From the NCBI GenBank assembly GCA_017476575.1, contig JAFUZO010000065.1:1-49569 (forward strand): 49,569 bases of DNA, read 5' to 3'. Positions 31,852 through 40,679 of this stretch are shown piece after piece. Each line of letters starts with the position of its first letter. Within the stretch, counting starts at the first letter, position 1. The translations under genes were made by a program, and so were the position numbers. This DNA is from Bacteroidales bacterium (GTDB taxonomy: Bacteria; Bacteroidota; Bacteroidia; Bacteroidales; UBA932). The notes beneath the pieces are model-generated. The model ran no database searches and was not told the DNA's origin. It saw only the letters and a list, made by a program, of their open reading frames with translations.

Positions 31852-33231
31852 ATGTTCGAGAAAAGCGTATATGTCCGCCGCCGGGCCGGCCTGCTGGAAC
31901 GGCTGCGGAAATCGGGGGCCCGGGGAATCGTCCTCTTCGTCGGCAACGTGGAGGCGCCCGCCCAGTACAAGGACAACTGCTACAAATGGCGTCAGGACAG
32001 TTCCTGGCTGTATTTCTTCGGCCTGGACGACCCGCGGTATGCCGCCGTCCTGGACATCGACAGCGGCGAGGAGACCCTCTTCGCCGACGATGTGGAAATC
32101 GGCGACATCATCTGGATGGGGCCGCAGCCTTCGGTACGGTCCAAGGCGGAGCGAGCGGGTATCGCGGAATCGGCTCCCTATGGCGCCCTGGATGCCGTCG
32201 TTGCCGCTGCTGTCGGCCGGGGGGTGCACTTCCTCCCCCCGTCCCGGTACTACAATACGATGAAACTGCGGGAACTCGTCCCGGGCGGCACCCCCTCCGA
32301 GGTGTTGACCAAGGCCGTCATCGACATGCGCCTCATCAAGGAGGACGTCGAGATCGCCGCCATCGACGAGGCCTGCGCCCTCGGCTACGAGATGCATTCC
32401 GTCGCCCGCGACAGCATCCGCCTCGGCATCGTCGAGCAGGAAATCGTGGGCAAGATGGAAGGCGTGACCCTCTCCAAGGGCTGGGGCGTCTCCTTCCCGA
32501 CCATCCTCACCCAGCACGGCGAGACCCTGCACAACCACCTGCACGACAAGGTCATCGAGCCCGGGCGGCTCATGGTCATCGACGCCGGGGCGGAGTCCAA
32601 CCTGCACTATGCCTCCGACTTCACCCGCACCTACCCGACCTCCGGCCGGTTCACGACCCGGCAGCGCGAGGTCTACCAGATTGTCTGCGACTGCAACGAA
32701 CTGGCGTTCAGCCTGACGCGCCCGGGCATCACCTACCGGGAGGTCCACCTGGCCACGGCCCGCAAGATGCTGGAAGGCCTCTCGGCCCTCGGCCTGGTCC
32801 ACGGCGACCTCGACGAGATGGTCGCCCTCGGCATCGCCGGCCTTTTCCAGCCGCATGGCCTCGGCCACAACATGGGCCTGGACGTGCACGACATGGAAGA
32901 CCTCGGCGAGGACTGGGTCGGCTACGACCCGGACCAGCAGCGCGCCCGGCAACTCGGCCTCGGCTCGCTCCGCATGGCCCGCCGCCTGCGTCCCGGCCAT
33001 GTCGTCACCGACGAACCCGGCATCTACTTCATCCCGGCCCTCATCGAGCAGTGGAAGGCCGACGGCACCGGCCGCGGGTTCGTGGACTTCGACCGCCTGA
33101 CCACCTACTACGACTTCGGCGGCATCCGCCTGGAGGACGACGTCCTCGTCACGCCCGACGGCGCCCGCCGCCTTGGTCCGCACCGCCTCCCCATCCAGCC
33201 CGACGACGTCGAGGCCGCCATGGCCCGCTAA
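31852..33231 (+). CDS. pepP: Xaa-Pro aminopeptidase (M24B family)
   Basis: Cytoplasmic metallopeptidase that removes N-terminal residues preceding proline. The 459-aa protein has the N-terminal creatinase-like domain (about 1-165) and a pita-bread catalytic domain. The five expected metal ligands are present: two Asp in VIDAGAESNLHYASDFTRTYP, His in PHGLGHNMGLDVHD, Glu in TDEPGIYF, and Glu in GIRLEDDV. I chose the ATG at 31852 because it follows the -7 element; a longer frame upstream overlaps the divergent promoters. It stands alone and converges on fabG. Confidence 0.94.
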   Translation: MFEKSVYVRRRAGLLERLRKSGARGIVLFVGNVEAPAQYKDNCYKWRQDSSWLYFFGLDDPRYAAVLDIDSGEETLFADDVEIGDIIWMGPQPSVRSKAERAGIAESAPYGALDAVVAAAVGRGVHFLPPSRYYNTMKLRELVPGGTPSEVLTKAVIDMRLIKEDVEIAAIDEACALGYEMHSVARDSIRLGIVEQEIVGKMEGVTLSKGWGVSFPTILTQHGETLHNHLHDKVIEPGRLMVIDAGAESNLHYASDFTRTYPTSGRFTTRQREVYQIVCDCNELAFSLTRPGITYREVHLATARKMLEGLSALGLVHGDLDEMVALGIAGLFQPHGLGHNMGLDVHDMEDLGEDWVGYDPDQQRARQLGLGSLRMARRLRPGHVVTDEPGIYFIPALIEQWKADGTGRGFVDFDRLTTYYDFGGIRLEDDVLVTPDGARRLGPHRLPIQPDDVEAAMAR

Positions 33232-33273
33232 TCTGCGCGGCACTTAACCCGCTGACAGGTAGCCGCTTACGAG

Positions 33274-33305
33274 AAATCGAGTGCAAATCCATTTGCACCC
33301 GATTT
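33274..33305. terminator. Hairpin between convergent pepP and fabG
   Basis: AAATCG-A-GTGCAAAT (33274-33288) pairs with ATTTGCAC-C-CGATTT (33291-33305), giving 14 pairs, one mismatch and a 2-nt loop. Weaker complementarity continues outward to GCGCGGCA near 33235 and TGCCGCGC near 33337, so the whole 33232-33350 gap is one imperfect palindrome. It is a likely bidirectional terminator. Confidence 0.65.
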
Positions 33306-33350
33306 TGCGTAATGTGTTGTGCTGTAGTCGCTTGACTGCCGCGCGGAAAA

Positions 33351-34097
33351 TCAGCAATAGAGCCCGCCGTTGACGGCGAGGACCTGGCCGGTGACATAGG
33401 AGGACAGGTCGGAGGCGAGGTAGAGGGCGGCGTTGGCGATGTCCTCGACGGAGCCACCCCGGCGCAGCGGAATCTGCTTGATGTACTCCTCGCGGACCGC
33501 CTCGGGCAGGGCGTTCGTCATCTCGGAGACGATGAAGCCCGGGGCGATGGCGTTGGCCCGGATGCCGCGCGAACCCATCTCCTTGGCGACGGACTTGGCC
33601 ATGGCGATGAGGCCGGCCTTGGAGGAGGCGTAGTTGACCTGGCCCGGGTTGCCCATCTGGCCCGCGATGGAGGCCATGTTGATGATGGACCCGCCGCGCT
33701 GCTTGGCCATGCCCGGAATCACGGCGTGGATGAAGTTGAAGGCCGATTTGAGGTTGACGTTGAGCACGGCGTCCCACTGCGCTTCGGTCATGCGCATGAC
33801 GAGGCCGTCCTTGGTGATGCCGGCGTTGTTGACGAGGATGTCGATGCGTCCGAAGTCCTGGAGGATTTCGCCTACGACCGTGTGCGTCTCCTCGAAGGCG
33901 GCGGCGTTGGAGGCATAACCCTTCACGCGATGCCCGAAGGCGGCTATCTCGGCGACGGTCTGCTCCGCCGCTTCATTGATGACAAGGTCGGTGAATGCGA
34001 TATCGGCGCCTTCGGAGGCGAATTTGAGGGCGATGGCCTTGCCGATGCCGCGGGCCGCTCCGGTGATGAGGGCCACTTTTCCGTCTAAAAGTCCCAT
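33351..34097 (-). CDS. fabG: 3-oxoacyl-[acyl-carrier-protein] reductase FabG
   Basis: NADPH-dependent reduction of 3-oxoacyl-ACP in fatty-acid elongation, in the cytoplasm. The 248-aa short-chain dehydrogenase has the cofactor motif TGAARGIGKAIA (13-24), NNAG (about 90), the catalytic Ser in NMASIAG and YASSKAG (Tyr and Lys), and the FabG-like ending LAVNGGLYC. No acyl-carrier or fab genes adjoin, so the assignment rests on similarity; other SDR substrates are possible. It has its own complete -33/-7 promoter and diverges from ahcY. Confidence 0.93.
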   Translation of the reverse strand: MGLLDGKVALITGAARGIGKAIALKFASEGADIAFTDLVINEAAEQTVAEIAAFGHRVKGYASNAAAFEETHTVVGEILQDFGRIDILVNNAGITKDGLVMRMTEAQWDAVLNVNLKSAFNFIHAVIPGMAKQRGGSIINMASIAGQMGNPGQVNYASSKAGLIAMAKSVAKEMGSRGIRANAIAPGFIVSEMTNALPEAVREEYIKQIPLRRGGSVEDIANAALYLASDLSSYVTGQVLAVNGGLYC

Positions 34098-34126
34098 ATG
34101 TTCAGTTTTTAGTCGTTACGTGACGG

Positions 34127-34158
34127 CAAATTTAATCGAATATCCTTCACCCGCCAAA
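34127..34158 (-). promoter_or_regulatory. Complete -33/-7 promoter of fabG
   Basis: On the minus strand TTTG (34155-34158) and TAAATTTG (34127-34134) are separated by exactly 20 nt, a full match to the Bacteroidetes consensus. The start codon lies 30 nt downstream of the -7 element. Confidence 0.85.
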
Positions 34159-34176
34159 TTTTCCCGAATCTTTTGC

Positions 34177-34184
34177 TAACTTTG
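34177..34184 (+). promoter_or_regulatory. -7 element of ahcY
   Basis: TAACTTTG fits TAnnTTTG, 22 nt before ATG 34207. The leader is too short to hold a SAH or SAM riboswitch, and none was seen. Confidence 0.7.
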
Positions 34185-34206
34185 CACCCCTAAAAACGTT
34201 GACACG

Positions 34207-35445
34207 ATGGCAAGCCATATCCGGGATATCAACCTGTGGGAGAGCGGAGAACTGAAAATCAACTGGGTCCGCGCCCACATGCCGCTGCTGGGCGGCCTCG
34301 AAAAGGAATTCGCGCAGACCCGCCCCTTCGCGGGGTTGAAGGTCGCGCTCAGCGTCCACATGGAGGCGAAGACCGCGCATCTGTGCGAGGTCCTGGCGGC
34401 CGGCGGCGCCGAGATGTATGCGACCGGCTGCAACCCGCTCTCGACCCAGGACGATGTGGCCGCCGCCCTCGTCCACCAGGGGCTCAACGTCTTCGCCATC
34501 CACGGCGCCACCCCGGAAGAATACGAGGAAGACCTGCGGAGCGTCCTCCGTGTCGGGCCGAACCTCATCATCGACGACGGCGGCGACCTGGTGACGTTGA
34601 TGCACAAGGAGTTCCCGGAACTGATCCCCGGTGTCATCGGCGGCTGCGAGGAGACGACGACCGGCATCCTGCGCCTCAGGGCCATGGACCGTGCCGGGTC
34701 GCTCCGGTTCCCGATGATGCTGGTCAACGATGCCGACAGCAAGCACCTCTTCGACAACCGCTACGGCACCGGCCAGAGCGTCTGGAACGGCATCAACCGC
34801 ACCACCAACCTCATCGTCGCCGGGAAGAGCGTCGTCGTGGCCGGGTACGGCCTCTGCGGCAAGGGTGTCGCCATGCGGGCCAAGGGCCTCGGCGCCAAGG
34901 TGATCGTCACGGAAGTGGACCCGGTCAAGGCGATGGAGGCCGTCATGGACGGGTTCCAGGTCATGCGGATGCGGGAGGCGGCCGCCATCGGCGACCTGTT
35001 CGTGACCGTGACGGGCTGCAAGGACATCATCACCACCAAGGACTTCTGGCGCATGAAGGACGGGGCCATCTGCTGCAACGCGGGGCACTTCGACGTGGAG
35101 GTCGCGGTCGCCGGGCTGAAGGAGATCGCCGTCAGCCACCATCCCGCCCGGGAGAACATCGAGGCCTATACCCTCGAGAACGGCCGGACCATCTACATCA
35201 TCGCCGAAGGCCGCCTGGTCAACCTGGCCGCGGGTGACGGCCACCCGGCCGAGATCATGGACATGTCCTTCGCCATCCAGGCGCTCAGCGCCCGCTACCT
35301 GGTGGAGCACCGGGACAGCCTGACCGCCCGCCTGAACGATGTCCCGCGGGAAATCGACCACGAGATCGCGCGGCGCAAACTCGCCGACTGGGGCATCACC
35401 ATCGACACGCTCACTCCTGAACAATATACCTACATCTATGGCTGA
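34207..35445 (+). CDS. ahcY: Adenosylhomocysteinase
   Basis: Hydrolyses S-adenosylhomocysteine to adenosine and homocysteine, using bound NAD+, so relieving inhibition of methyltransferases. The 412-aa protein has the substrate domain motif TGCNPLSTQDDVAAAL, the hinge NDADSKHLFDNRYGTGQS, the NAD motif VVAGYGLCGKGVAMRAKGLGA, and NAGHFDVEV. It belongs to the shorter form (about 400-420 residues), as in Thermotoga and archaea, rather than the form of about 430-470 residues. nhaA follows 16 bp downstream and may be co-transcribed. Confidence 0.97.
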   Translation: MASHIRDINLWESGELKINWVRAHMPLLGGLEKEFAQTRPFAGLKVALSVHMEAKTAHLCEVLAAGGAEMYATGCNPLSTQDDVAAALVHQGLNVFAIHGATPEEYEEDLRSVLRVGPNLIIDDGGDLVTLMHKEFPELIPGVIGGCEETTTGILRLRAMDRAGSLRFPMMLVNDADSKHLFDNRYGTGQSVWNGINRTTNLIVAGKSVVVAGYGLCGKGVAMRAKGLGAKVIVTEVDPVKAMEAVMDGFQVMRMREAAAIGDLFVTVTGCKDIITTKDFWRMKDGAICCNAGHFDVEVAVAGLKEIAVSHHPARENIEAYTLENGRTIYIIAEGRLVNLAAGDGHPAEIMDMSFAIQALSARYLVEHRDSLTARLNDVPREIDHEIARRKLADWGITIDTLTPEQYTYIYG

Positions 35446-35461
35446 AAGCCTGTAAACTCCT

Positions 35462-36880
35462 ATGCAACTCATTCCGATCAACTGGTGGAACCGGGAAGTC
35501 TACAACTTCCACATCTCCCAGGACAAGTTCACGAAGCAGCCTTGGGCCAACGGCGTCGTGCTGCTCGCGTGTGTGGCGGTGGCCATGCTGCTCGCCAACC
35601 TGCCGTTCACCAAACACCTCTACCATGCCTTCCTGGAGACGAGCCTGACGATGCACGTCGCCTCGCCGGACGGGTCGATCGACTGGACCTTCCCGCGCGA
35701 CATGACCGTGGAGAAATTCATCAACGACATCCTGATGGTGATCTTCTTCTTCACCGTCGGCCTCGAAATCAAGCGCGAGGTGGTCTGCGGCGAACTTTCC
35801 TCGTTCAAGAAGGCTGTCATGCCCATCATCGCGGCCTTCGGCGGCGTCGTCATGCCGGCCCTCATCTTCACCCTCGTGAACCACGGCACGCTGGCCGCAT
35901 CCGGTTGGGGCATCCCGACGGCGACCGACATCGCCTTCGCGGTGGGCATCCTTTCCATCCTGGGCGACAAGGTCCCGGTGTCGCTGAAGGTGTTCCTGAC
36001 CGCCCTCGCCATCGCCGACGACCTGATCGCCATCCTTGTCGTGGCCCTCTTCTACGGTGGTTCCATCAACCTGGGCCTGCTGGCCCTCGCCCTGGTGGTC
36101 ATCGCCTTCGTGTTCCTGATGAAGAAACTCGGCGAGAAGCGGATCGCCTTCTACGTGGTCCCGGCCGTCATCGTGTGGTTCCTGTTCTACTACAGCGGCA
36201 TCCATGCCACGATGTCCGGCGTGGTCATCGCCTTCCTGATTCCGATGGAGGCCCGTTACAACAAGGCACGCTTCCACCGCCGCAGCCGCATCCTCCTGGA
36301 GGGGTTGGCCCAGGCCGAGGCGCTGGACCCGGACGCGGAGTTCCCGAACGGGCCGGAGCGCTACTACCTGCGCCGCCTGAGCGGCCTGTCGAAGAAGTCC
36401 ATCCCGCCGTCCTACCGGCTGGAGCATAAACTCTCCAACTTCGTGAACTTCGGCATCATGCCGATCTTCGCCCTGGCCAACGCGGGGGTGGAAATCACCG
36501 ACCTGTCGTACTTTAACGTGTTCAGTTACGATGCGGCCATCGGCAGTGTGGGGATGGGTATCTTCCTGGGCCTGCTCCTCGGCAAGCCGCTCGGCATCAC
36601 CGCCGCGTCCTGGCTCGCCATCAAGTGCAAGGTCGGCGAAATGCCCGCCAAGGCCACCTGGGCCATGCTTTTCGCGGTCGCCTGCCTCGGCGGTATCGGC
36701 TTCACGATGTCCATCTTCGTGGATACGCTGTCCTTTGCCGGTCCCGACATCCCGGCCGATGTGACGGCCCACCTCCGCGACGCCGGCAAGATCGCCGTCC
36801 TCATGGGCTCCCTCTGCGCCGGCATCCTCGGTTCCATCCTGATCTCCTTCGTGGACAAACTCCGGCGCCGGAAGGCATAA
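35462..36880 (+). CDS. nhaA: Na+/H+ antiporter NhaA
   Basis: Inner-membrane sodium/proton exchanger for pH and sodium homeostasis. The 472-aa protein has 12 predicted helices. Family motifs are FFTVGLEIKRE, the TATDIAFAVGIL segment, and LAIADDLIAILVVA, which carries the paired Asp residues essential for transport. The cytoplasmic loop in the middle (about 280-325) is longer than in the E. coli protein, a common variation. Its gene closely follows ahcY and is ended by the strong hairpin at 36899-36934. Confidence 0.96.
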   Translation: MQLIPINWWNREVYNFHISQDKFTKQPWANGVVLLACVAVAMLLANLPFTKHLYHAFLETSLTMHVASPDGSIDWTFPRDMTVEKFINDILMVIFFFTVGLEIKREVVCGELSSFKKAVMPIIAAFGGVVMPALIFTLVNHGTLAASGWGIPTATDIAFAVGILSILGDKVPVSLKVFLTALAIADDLIAILVVALFYGGSINLGLLALALVVIAFVFLMKKLGEKRIAFYVVPAVIVWFLFYYSGIHATMSGVVIAFLIPMEARYNKARFHRRSRILLEGLAQAEALDPDAEFPNGPERYYLRRLSGLSKKSIPPSYRLEHKLSNFVNFGIMPIFALANAGVEITDLSYFNVFSYDAAIGSVGMGIFLGLLLGKPLGITAASWLAIKCKVGEMPAKATWAMLFAVACLGGIGFTMSIFVDTLSFAGPDIPADVTAHLRDAGKIAVLMGSLCAGILGSILISFVDKLRRRKA

Positions 36881-36898
36881 AACATAAATTTGCATAGT

Positions 36899-36934
36899 GA
36901 AACAACACAAGTTATCAACAACTTGTGTTGTTTC
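36899..36934 (+). terminator. Hairpin terminator after nhaA
   Basis: A perfect 15-bp stem (36899-36913 with 36920-36934) with a 6-nt loop lies 19 bp after the nhaA stop, followed by a T-rich tract with C interruptions. It ends 26 nt before the comF ATG, so it may also limit read-through into comF. Confidence 0.75.
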
Positions 36935-36960
36935 TTTCCGTTTATGCCTATCTTGTCCTC

Positions 36961-37746
36961 ATGGACATTGAGACATGGCTCCGGGCAGTCGGGGACCTGG
37001 TAATGCCGCGGACGTGCCTGGTGTGCGGGCGGCGGCTGGGGCTCCATGAAGCGTATCTGTGTATCCGGTGCGCGGCAGACCTGCCGTTGACCTGGTACTG
37101 GGAGCGTCGGCATCATCCGATGGCAGACCGGTTCAATGCGGTGGTCGAGCGGCACCGGGGCGGAGAGTATGTTCCCTACATCTATGCTGCGGCCTTGCTC
37201 TTCTACCAGGAGGACTACCGGCAGGTTCCCTGGGCGCTGAAGTACCGGGGCGACCTCGGGGCCGGACAGCATTTTGCCCGGATGCTGGGGGAGCGGATGG
37301 CTGCGGCATCGTATTGGTCGGACGTGGACCTGGTTGTGCCCGTCCCGCTCCACTGGACCCGGCACTATCTGCGGGGCTACAACCAGGCAGAGGTCATTGC
37401 CCGGGAGATGGCGGTCTGCCTGGGAGCGCCCCTGCGGACCGATATCCTGGTGCGGACGCGCCGGACCCGCACCCAGACCCGCCTCTCCGGAGAGGAGAAG
37501 GCCCGCAACGTCGACTCTGCCTTCCAAGTCCGTAGAAGCATTTTCGCGGGCCAATCATCACATGCCTTTTTTCCCCTGGAGAACATCTTGCCTGGAAAGC
37601 CCTCCCCTCTGTCCACCGCCCGCCACATCCTCCTGGTCGACGATACCTTCACCACCGGCGCGACCCTCTATGCCTGCTACAAAGCTCTCCGCTCCGTGAC
37701 GTCCTCCCGCATCTCCATTGCCACCCTTTCGGTGGTTGGAGCGTAA
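36961..37746 (+). CDS. comF: ComF family phosphoribosyltransferase-like protein
   Basis: ComF proteins are linked to DNA uptake and homologous recombination of incoming single strands. The 261-aa protein has the N-terminal zinc-finger-like CLVCGRR...CIRC (four Cys within about 14-41) and a C-terminal PRTase-type motif HILLVDDTFTTGAT. YLRGYNQAEVIAR and TRTQTRLSGEEKARNV are strongly ComF-like. I chose ATG 36961; the earlier ATG at 36943 is out of frame, and a longer start would overlap the terminator. TATCTTGT just upstream only partly resembles a -7 element. Confidence 0.92.
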   Translation: MDIETWLRAVGDLVMPRTCLVCGRRLGLHEAYLCIRCAADLPLTWYWERRHHPMADRFNAVVERHRGGEYVPYIYAAALLFYQEDYRQVPWALKYRGDLGAGQHFARMLGERMAAASYWSDVDLVVPVPLHWTRHYLRGYNQAEVIAREMAVCLGAPLRTDILVRTRRTRTQTRLSGEEKARNVDSAFQVRRSIFAGQSSHAFFPLENILPGKPSPLSTARHILLVDDTFTTGATLYACYKALRSVTSSRISIATLSVVGA

Positions 37747-37830
37747 TCCGTTGACATTTAAAGATATCATGGTTCTGGGGGTGCCATTTCTGTTGCCCCC
37801 TGGATACGTAAGTGGCTTATTATTATGGCT

Positions 37831-39765
37831 TTATCTGCCAGAAGTCCGGAGTGCCCGCATGGCGTTGAGGACGGCGAGGACGGTGACGCCGACGTCGGCG
37901 AAGACCGCCATGCCCATCGTGGCGATGCCGAAGGTGGCGAGGATGAGCACCAGGACCTTGATGCCGATGGCAAATCCCATGTTTTCCCGGGCAATCCGGA
38001 GGGTCCGGCGCGCCATGCGGACGGCCAGGGCGACCTTGGACGGCTGGTCGTCCATGAGGACGATGTCGGCGGCCTCGATGGCGGCATCCGAGCCGAGGGC
38101 GCCCATGGCGATGCCGATATCGGCACGGGCGAGGACCGGCGCATCATTGATGCCGTCCCCGACGAAGGCGAGCGTCCCTTCCGGCAGGAGCCGCTCCACC
38201 TGTGCCACCTTTCCGTCGGGCAGGAGGTCAGCATAGAATTCGTCGATACCCAGCTGCCGGGCTGTTTCCGTGGCGATTTCCTCCTGGTCTCCGGTCAGCA
38301 TGACGGTTTTCCGGATTCCGGCCTCGTGGAGGGCAGCGACGGCGGCCGCTGCATCTTCCTTGACCCGGTCGGAGATGACGATATGTCCGGCATAGTTCCC
38401 GTCGATGGCGACATGGGCCAGCGTTCCTTGATGGTGGCAAGGGCGCCAGGCCGCTCCGACGGCATCCATGAGCTTGGCATTGCCCACGGCAACCCGCTGG
38501 CCGTTGACCGTCGCCAGGATGCCCTGTCCAGCCCTTTCCTCGATATTCCCGACTTCACAGCCATCCTGTTCCTGCGGATAGGCCTGCCGGAGGGCGGCAG
38601 CGATGGGATGGGTCGAATGGCGCTCCACATGGGCGGCGAGGTGCAGGAGTCCGGTTTCGTCGATCTGTTCGGGATGGACGGCGGTGACCTCGAAGACGCC
38701 TTCGGTGAGGGTGCCGGTCTTGTCGAAGACCACGGTCCGGACCTTCGCGAGCGTGTCCATGTAACTCGCGCCCTTGATCAGGATGCCCCTGCGGGAGGCG
38801 CCGCCGATGCCGCCGAAGAAGGTCAGCGGGACGGAGATGACGAGGGCACACGGGCAGGAGACGACCAGGAACAGCAGGGCCCGGTAGATCCAGATGGCCC
38901 ATGCGCCGGTCACGAGGGACGGGATGACGGCCACGAGGACGGCGAGTCCGACGACGACGGGCGTATAGATGCGGGCGAACCGCGTGATGAAGTGCTCGCT
39001 GCGGGATTTGTTTTCGGCGGCGTGTTCGACCAGTTCCAGGATCCGGGCGGCCGTGGAGGCACCGGAAGCCTTGGTTGTGCGGACCCGGAGCACGCCGGAG
39101 AGGTTGATGCAGCCGGAGAGGATTTCGTCTCCAGGCCGGATGCTCCGCGGGACGCTTTCGCCGGTGAGGGCCACGGTATCGAGGCTGGAAGTCCCTTCCA
39201 GGACAACGCCGTCGATAGGCACCTTTTCGCCCGGCTGGATGACGATGACCTCACCCACGGCAATGGCTTCGGGGGCGACGGTCTCGATGCGGCCGTCCTT
39301 CTCGAGGTGAGCCGTGTCCGGCCGGATATCCATCAGGTGGGAGATGGAGCGGCGGCTGCGCCCTTCGGCTATTTCTTCGAAGAGTTCGCCAACCTGGAAG
39401 AACAGCATGACGAAGACAGCTTCCGGGAACTGCGTGGCGGCTCCAGGCAGGAAACCGATGCCGAGGGCACCGAGGGTGGCGACCGACATGAGGAAATCTT
39501 CGCTGAGCGCTTCTCCGTGTAGTAGCGCTTCCCCGGCCTCCTTGAGGGTGTTGAAGCCGACGACCAGATAGGGGACCAGGAAGATCAGCAGATATTGCCA
39601 GATCGGCAGGTCGGTCTGCCTTTCAATCAGGACGGCAACGGCCAGCAAGAGGGCTGCCAGCACGATCTTGACGATGCGCGGCCGGATACCGCCTTCCTCA
39701 TGGTGATGGTGGTGCACCTCGTGATGGTGATGCTCCTCGTGGCAATGTTCACAGGTATGTGCCAT
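37831..39765 (-). CDS. Heavy-metal (Zn/Cd/Co/Pb-type) P1B ATPase
   Basis: Inner-membrane pump that exports soft or transition metals using ATP. The 644-aa protein opens with a His/Cys-rich metal-binding tail (MAHTCEHCHEEHHHHEVHHHHH) instead of a folded HMA domain. The core has SCPCAL (about 302-306), the phosphorylated DKTGTL (about 347), the HP motif in ERHSTHPIAAAL, and GDGINDAPVL (about 538). CPC plus an N-terminal His tail points to zinc, cadmium or cobalt rather than copper; specificity is inferred. I chose ATG 39765, which follows the -7 element by 19 nt. No metalloregulator gene adjoins. Confidence 0.94.
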   Translation of the reverse strand: MAHTCEHCHEEHHHHEVHHHHHEEGGIRPRIVKIVLAALLLAVAVLIERQTDLPIWQYLLIFLVPYLVVGFNTLKEAGEALLHGEALSEDFLMSVATLGALGIGFLPGAATQFPEAVFVMLFFQVGELFEEIAEGRSRRSISHLMDIRPDTAHLEKDGRIETVAPEAIAVGEVIVIQPGEKVPIDGVVLEGTSSLDTVALTGESVPRSIRPGDEILSGCINLSGVLRVRTTKASGASTAARILELVEHAAENKSRSEHFITRFARIYTPVVVGLAVLVAVIPSLVTGAWAIWIYRALLFLVVSCPCALVISVPLTFFGGIGGASRRGILIKGASYMDTLAKVRTVVFDKTGTLTEGVFEVTAVHPEQIDETGLLHLAAHVERHSTHPIAAALRQAYPQEQDGCEVGNIEERAGQGILATVNGQRVAVGNAKLMDAVGAAWRPCHHQGTLAHVAIDGNYAGHIVISDRVKEDAAAAVAALHEAGIRKTVMLTGDQEEIATETARQLGIDEFYADLLPDGKVAQVERLLPEGTLAFVGDGINDAPVLARADIGIAMGALGSDAAIEAADIVLMDDQPSKVALAVRMARRTLRIARENMGFAIGIKVLVLILATFGIATMGMAVFADVGVTVLAVLNAMRALRTSGR

Positions 39766-39784
39766 AATGATCGGTTTTATGGAC

Positions 39785-39820
39785 ACAAAAGTACAGCCTT
39801 CTTCCTGCAACCGGGTTGCA
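39785..39820 (-). promoter_or_regulatory. Promoter and dyad of the metal-ATPase gene
   Basis: On the minus strand TACTTTTG (39785-39792) fits TAnnTTTG. Thirteen bp upstream is the perfect dyad TGCAACC-G-GGTTGCA (39806-39820), which covers the zone expected to lie near -33. A dyad there is typical of a repressor or MerR-type operator, so metal-dependent control is plausible but not shown. Confidence 0.55.
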
Positions 39821-39860
39821 AATCTGCGCGGGATTCGCTAACTTGCCGGCCGGATAGGAG

Positions 39861-39992
39861 CACTTTGACGGAAAGACGGCCAGGAAACGGTCTCTGCTTG
39901 TCAAAGTGGACGGGTTTTTCCGGAATCCGGCCGTTCGGGGTTCCACTTTGACACGGCCAGGCCTTTCTGGAACGGATTTTCTTTCAAAGTGG
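39861..39992. repeat. Two hairpins exactly 83 bp apart (locus B)
   Basis: CACTTTGAC occurs at 39861 and 39944. Its inverse TCAAAGTGG occurs at 39901 and 39984. Both offsets are exactly 83 bp. Each hairpin has a stem of about 8-9 bp and a 31-nt loop, and the loops differ apart from a shared ACGGCCAGG phrase. The second hairpin ends 9 bp before the ATG of the YhhN-family gene, so it lies where it could mask or expose translation. Confidence 0.7.
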
Positions 39993-40001
39993 AAATATGT
40001 T

Positions 40002-40679
40002 ATGAAATGGTATGTCCCGGGTGCGTTCTTCGCCCTTGCCTGTGTCCTGAACCTCGTCGGCTGTATCGACAATGATGCCCTGGCACAGGCCGTGAAACCG
40101 ACCCTGCTGCCGCTGCTGGCTGTGACTACGCTGGCCTTCCTGCTCGGGAAGGATGGGGTGGACCGGAAAGGGGCCACCCTCCTGGTGACAGCCCAACTGC
40201 TGGGCTGCACGGGCGATGTGCTCCTGATTCCCAGCCGGTTCTGGTTCTTCGCAGGTGGGATGGGGGCCTTCCTGGCAGGGCACGTCTGCTATATGTGCCT
40301 GTTCGGCGGGCGCTCCTGGAAAGGAATCAGTCTCCACGTCTGGGCCGGTGCCGTCTTCGTGATGATTGTCCTCGTGCGGGTACTGCTATGGGCCATCGGA
40401 GCCGAAGGCGACCTTTCCGGCCCCATGTTTGTCTACGGGATGGGATTGATGATGCTCATTTTCAGCGGACTTGCCGGGGTTGTCAAGGGCGGGGGCACAA
40501 CCTGGTGGATCATCCTCTGCGGCGCCCTCCTCTTCACCTTCTCGGATGCGCTGATTGCCATGAACACCTTTGGAATGGCCTTGTTCGAGGCCCGTCATTT
40601 CGTTGTGATGCTCACCTACCTGGCGGCGCAGTCTCTCCTGGCCGTCGGTGGAGTCCGGCTTATCTTGGGGCGACGTTGA
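40002..40679 (+). CDS. YhhN family (lysoplasmalogenase-like) membrane protein
   Basis: YhhN/TMEM86 proteins are integral-membrane enzymes that cleave the vinyl-ether bond of lysoplasmalogens; not all bacterial members are proven active. The 225-aa protein has about eight helices. The conserved pattern GCTGDVLLIP (about 70-79) and FTFSDALIAMNTFG near the end carry the Asp residues typical of this family. I chose ATG 40002, which starts the first helix; a longer frame runs through the hairpin region. Its last 20 bp overlap the convergent nudix gene. No recognisable -7 element lies upstream. Confidence 0.82.
   Translation: MKWYVPGAFFALACVLNLVGCIDNDALAQAVKPTLLPLLAVTTLAFLLGKDGVDRKGATLLVTAQLLGCTGDVLLIPSRFWFFAGGMGAFLAGHVCYMCLFGGRSWKGISLHVWAGAVFVMIVLVRVLLWAIGAEGDLSGPMFVYGMGLMMLIFSGLAGVVKGGGTTWWIILCGALLFTFSDALIAMNTFGMALFEARHFVVMLTYLAAQSLLAVGGVRLILGRR

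Noticed and set aside
28893..33335. 1480-aa plus-strand frame
   Set aside because: It crosses four real genes, two promoters and a terminator, and has a repetitive Gly/Arg/Pro composition typical of GC shadows.
34098..34206. SAH or SAM riboswitch upstream of ahcY
   Set aside because: Only about 15 nt lie between the inferred start of transcription and the ATG, too little for an aptamer.
37747..37830. Palindrome with GGGGG/CCCCC between comF and the metal ATPase gene
   Set aside because: Only a 5-6 bp stem with a wobble and no T-run; not enough to call a terminator.
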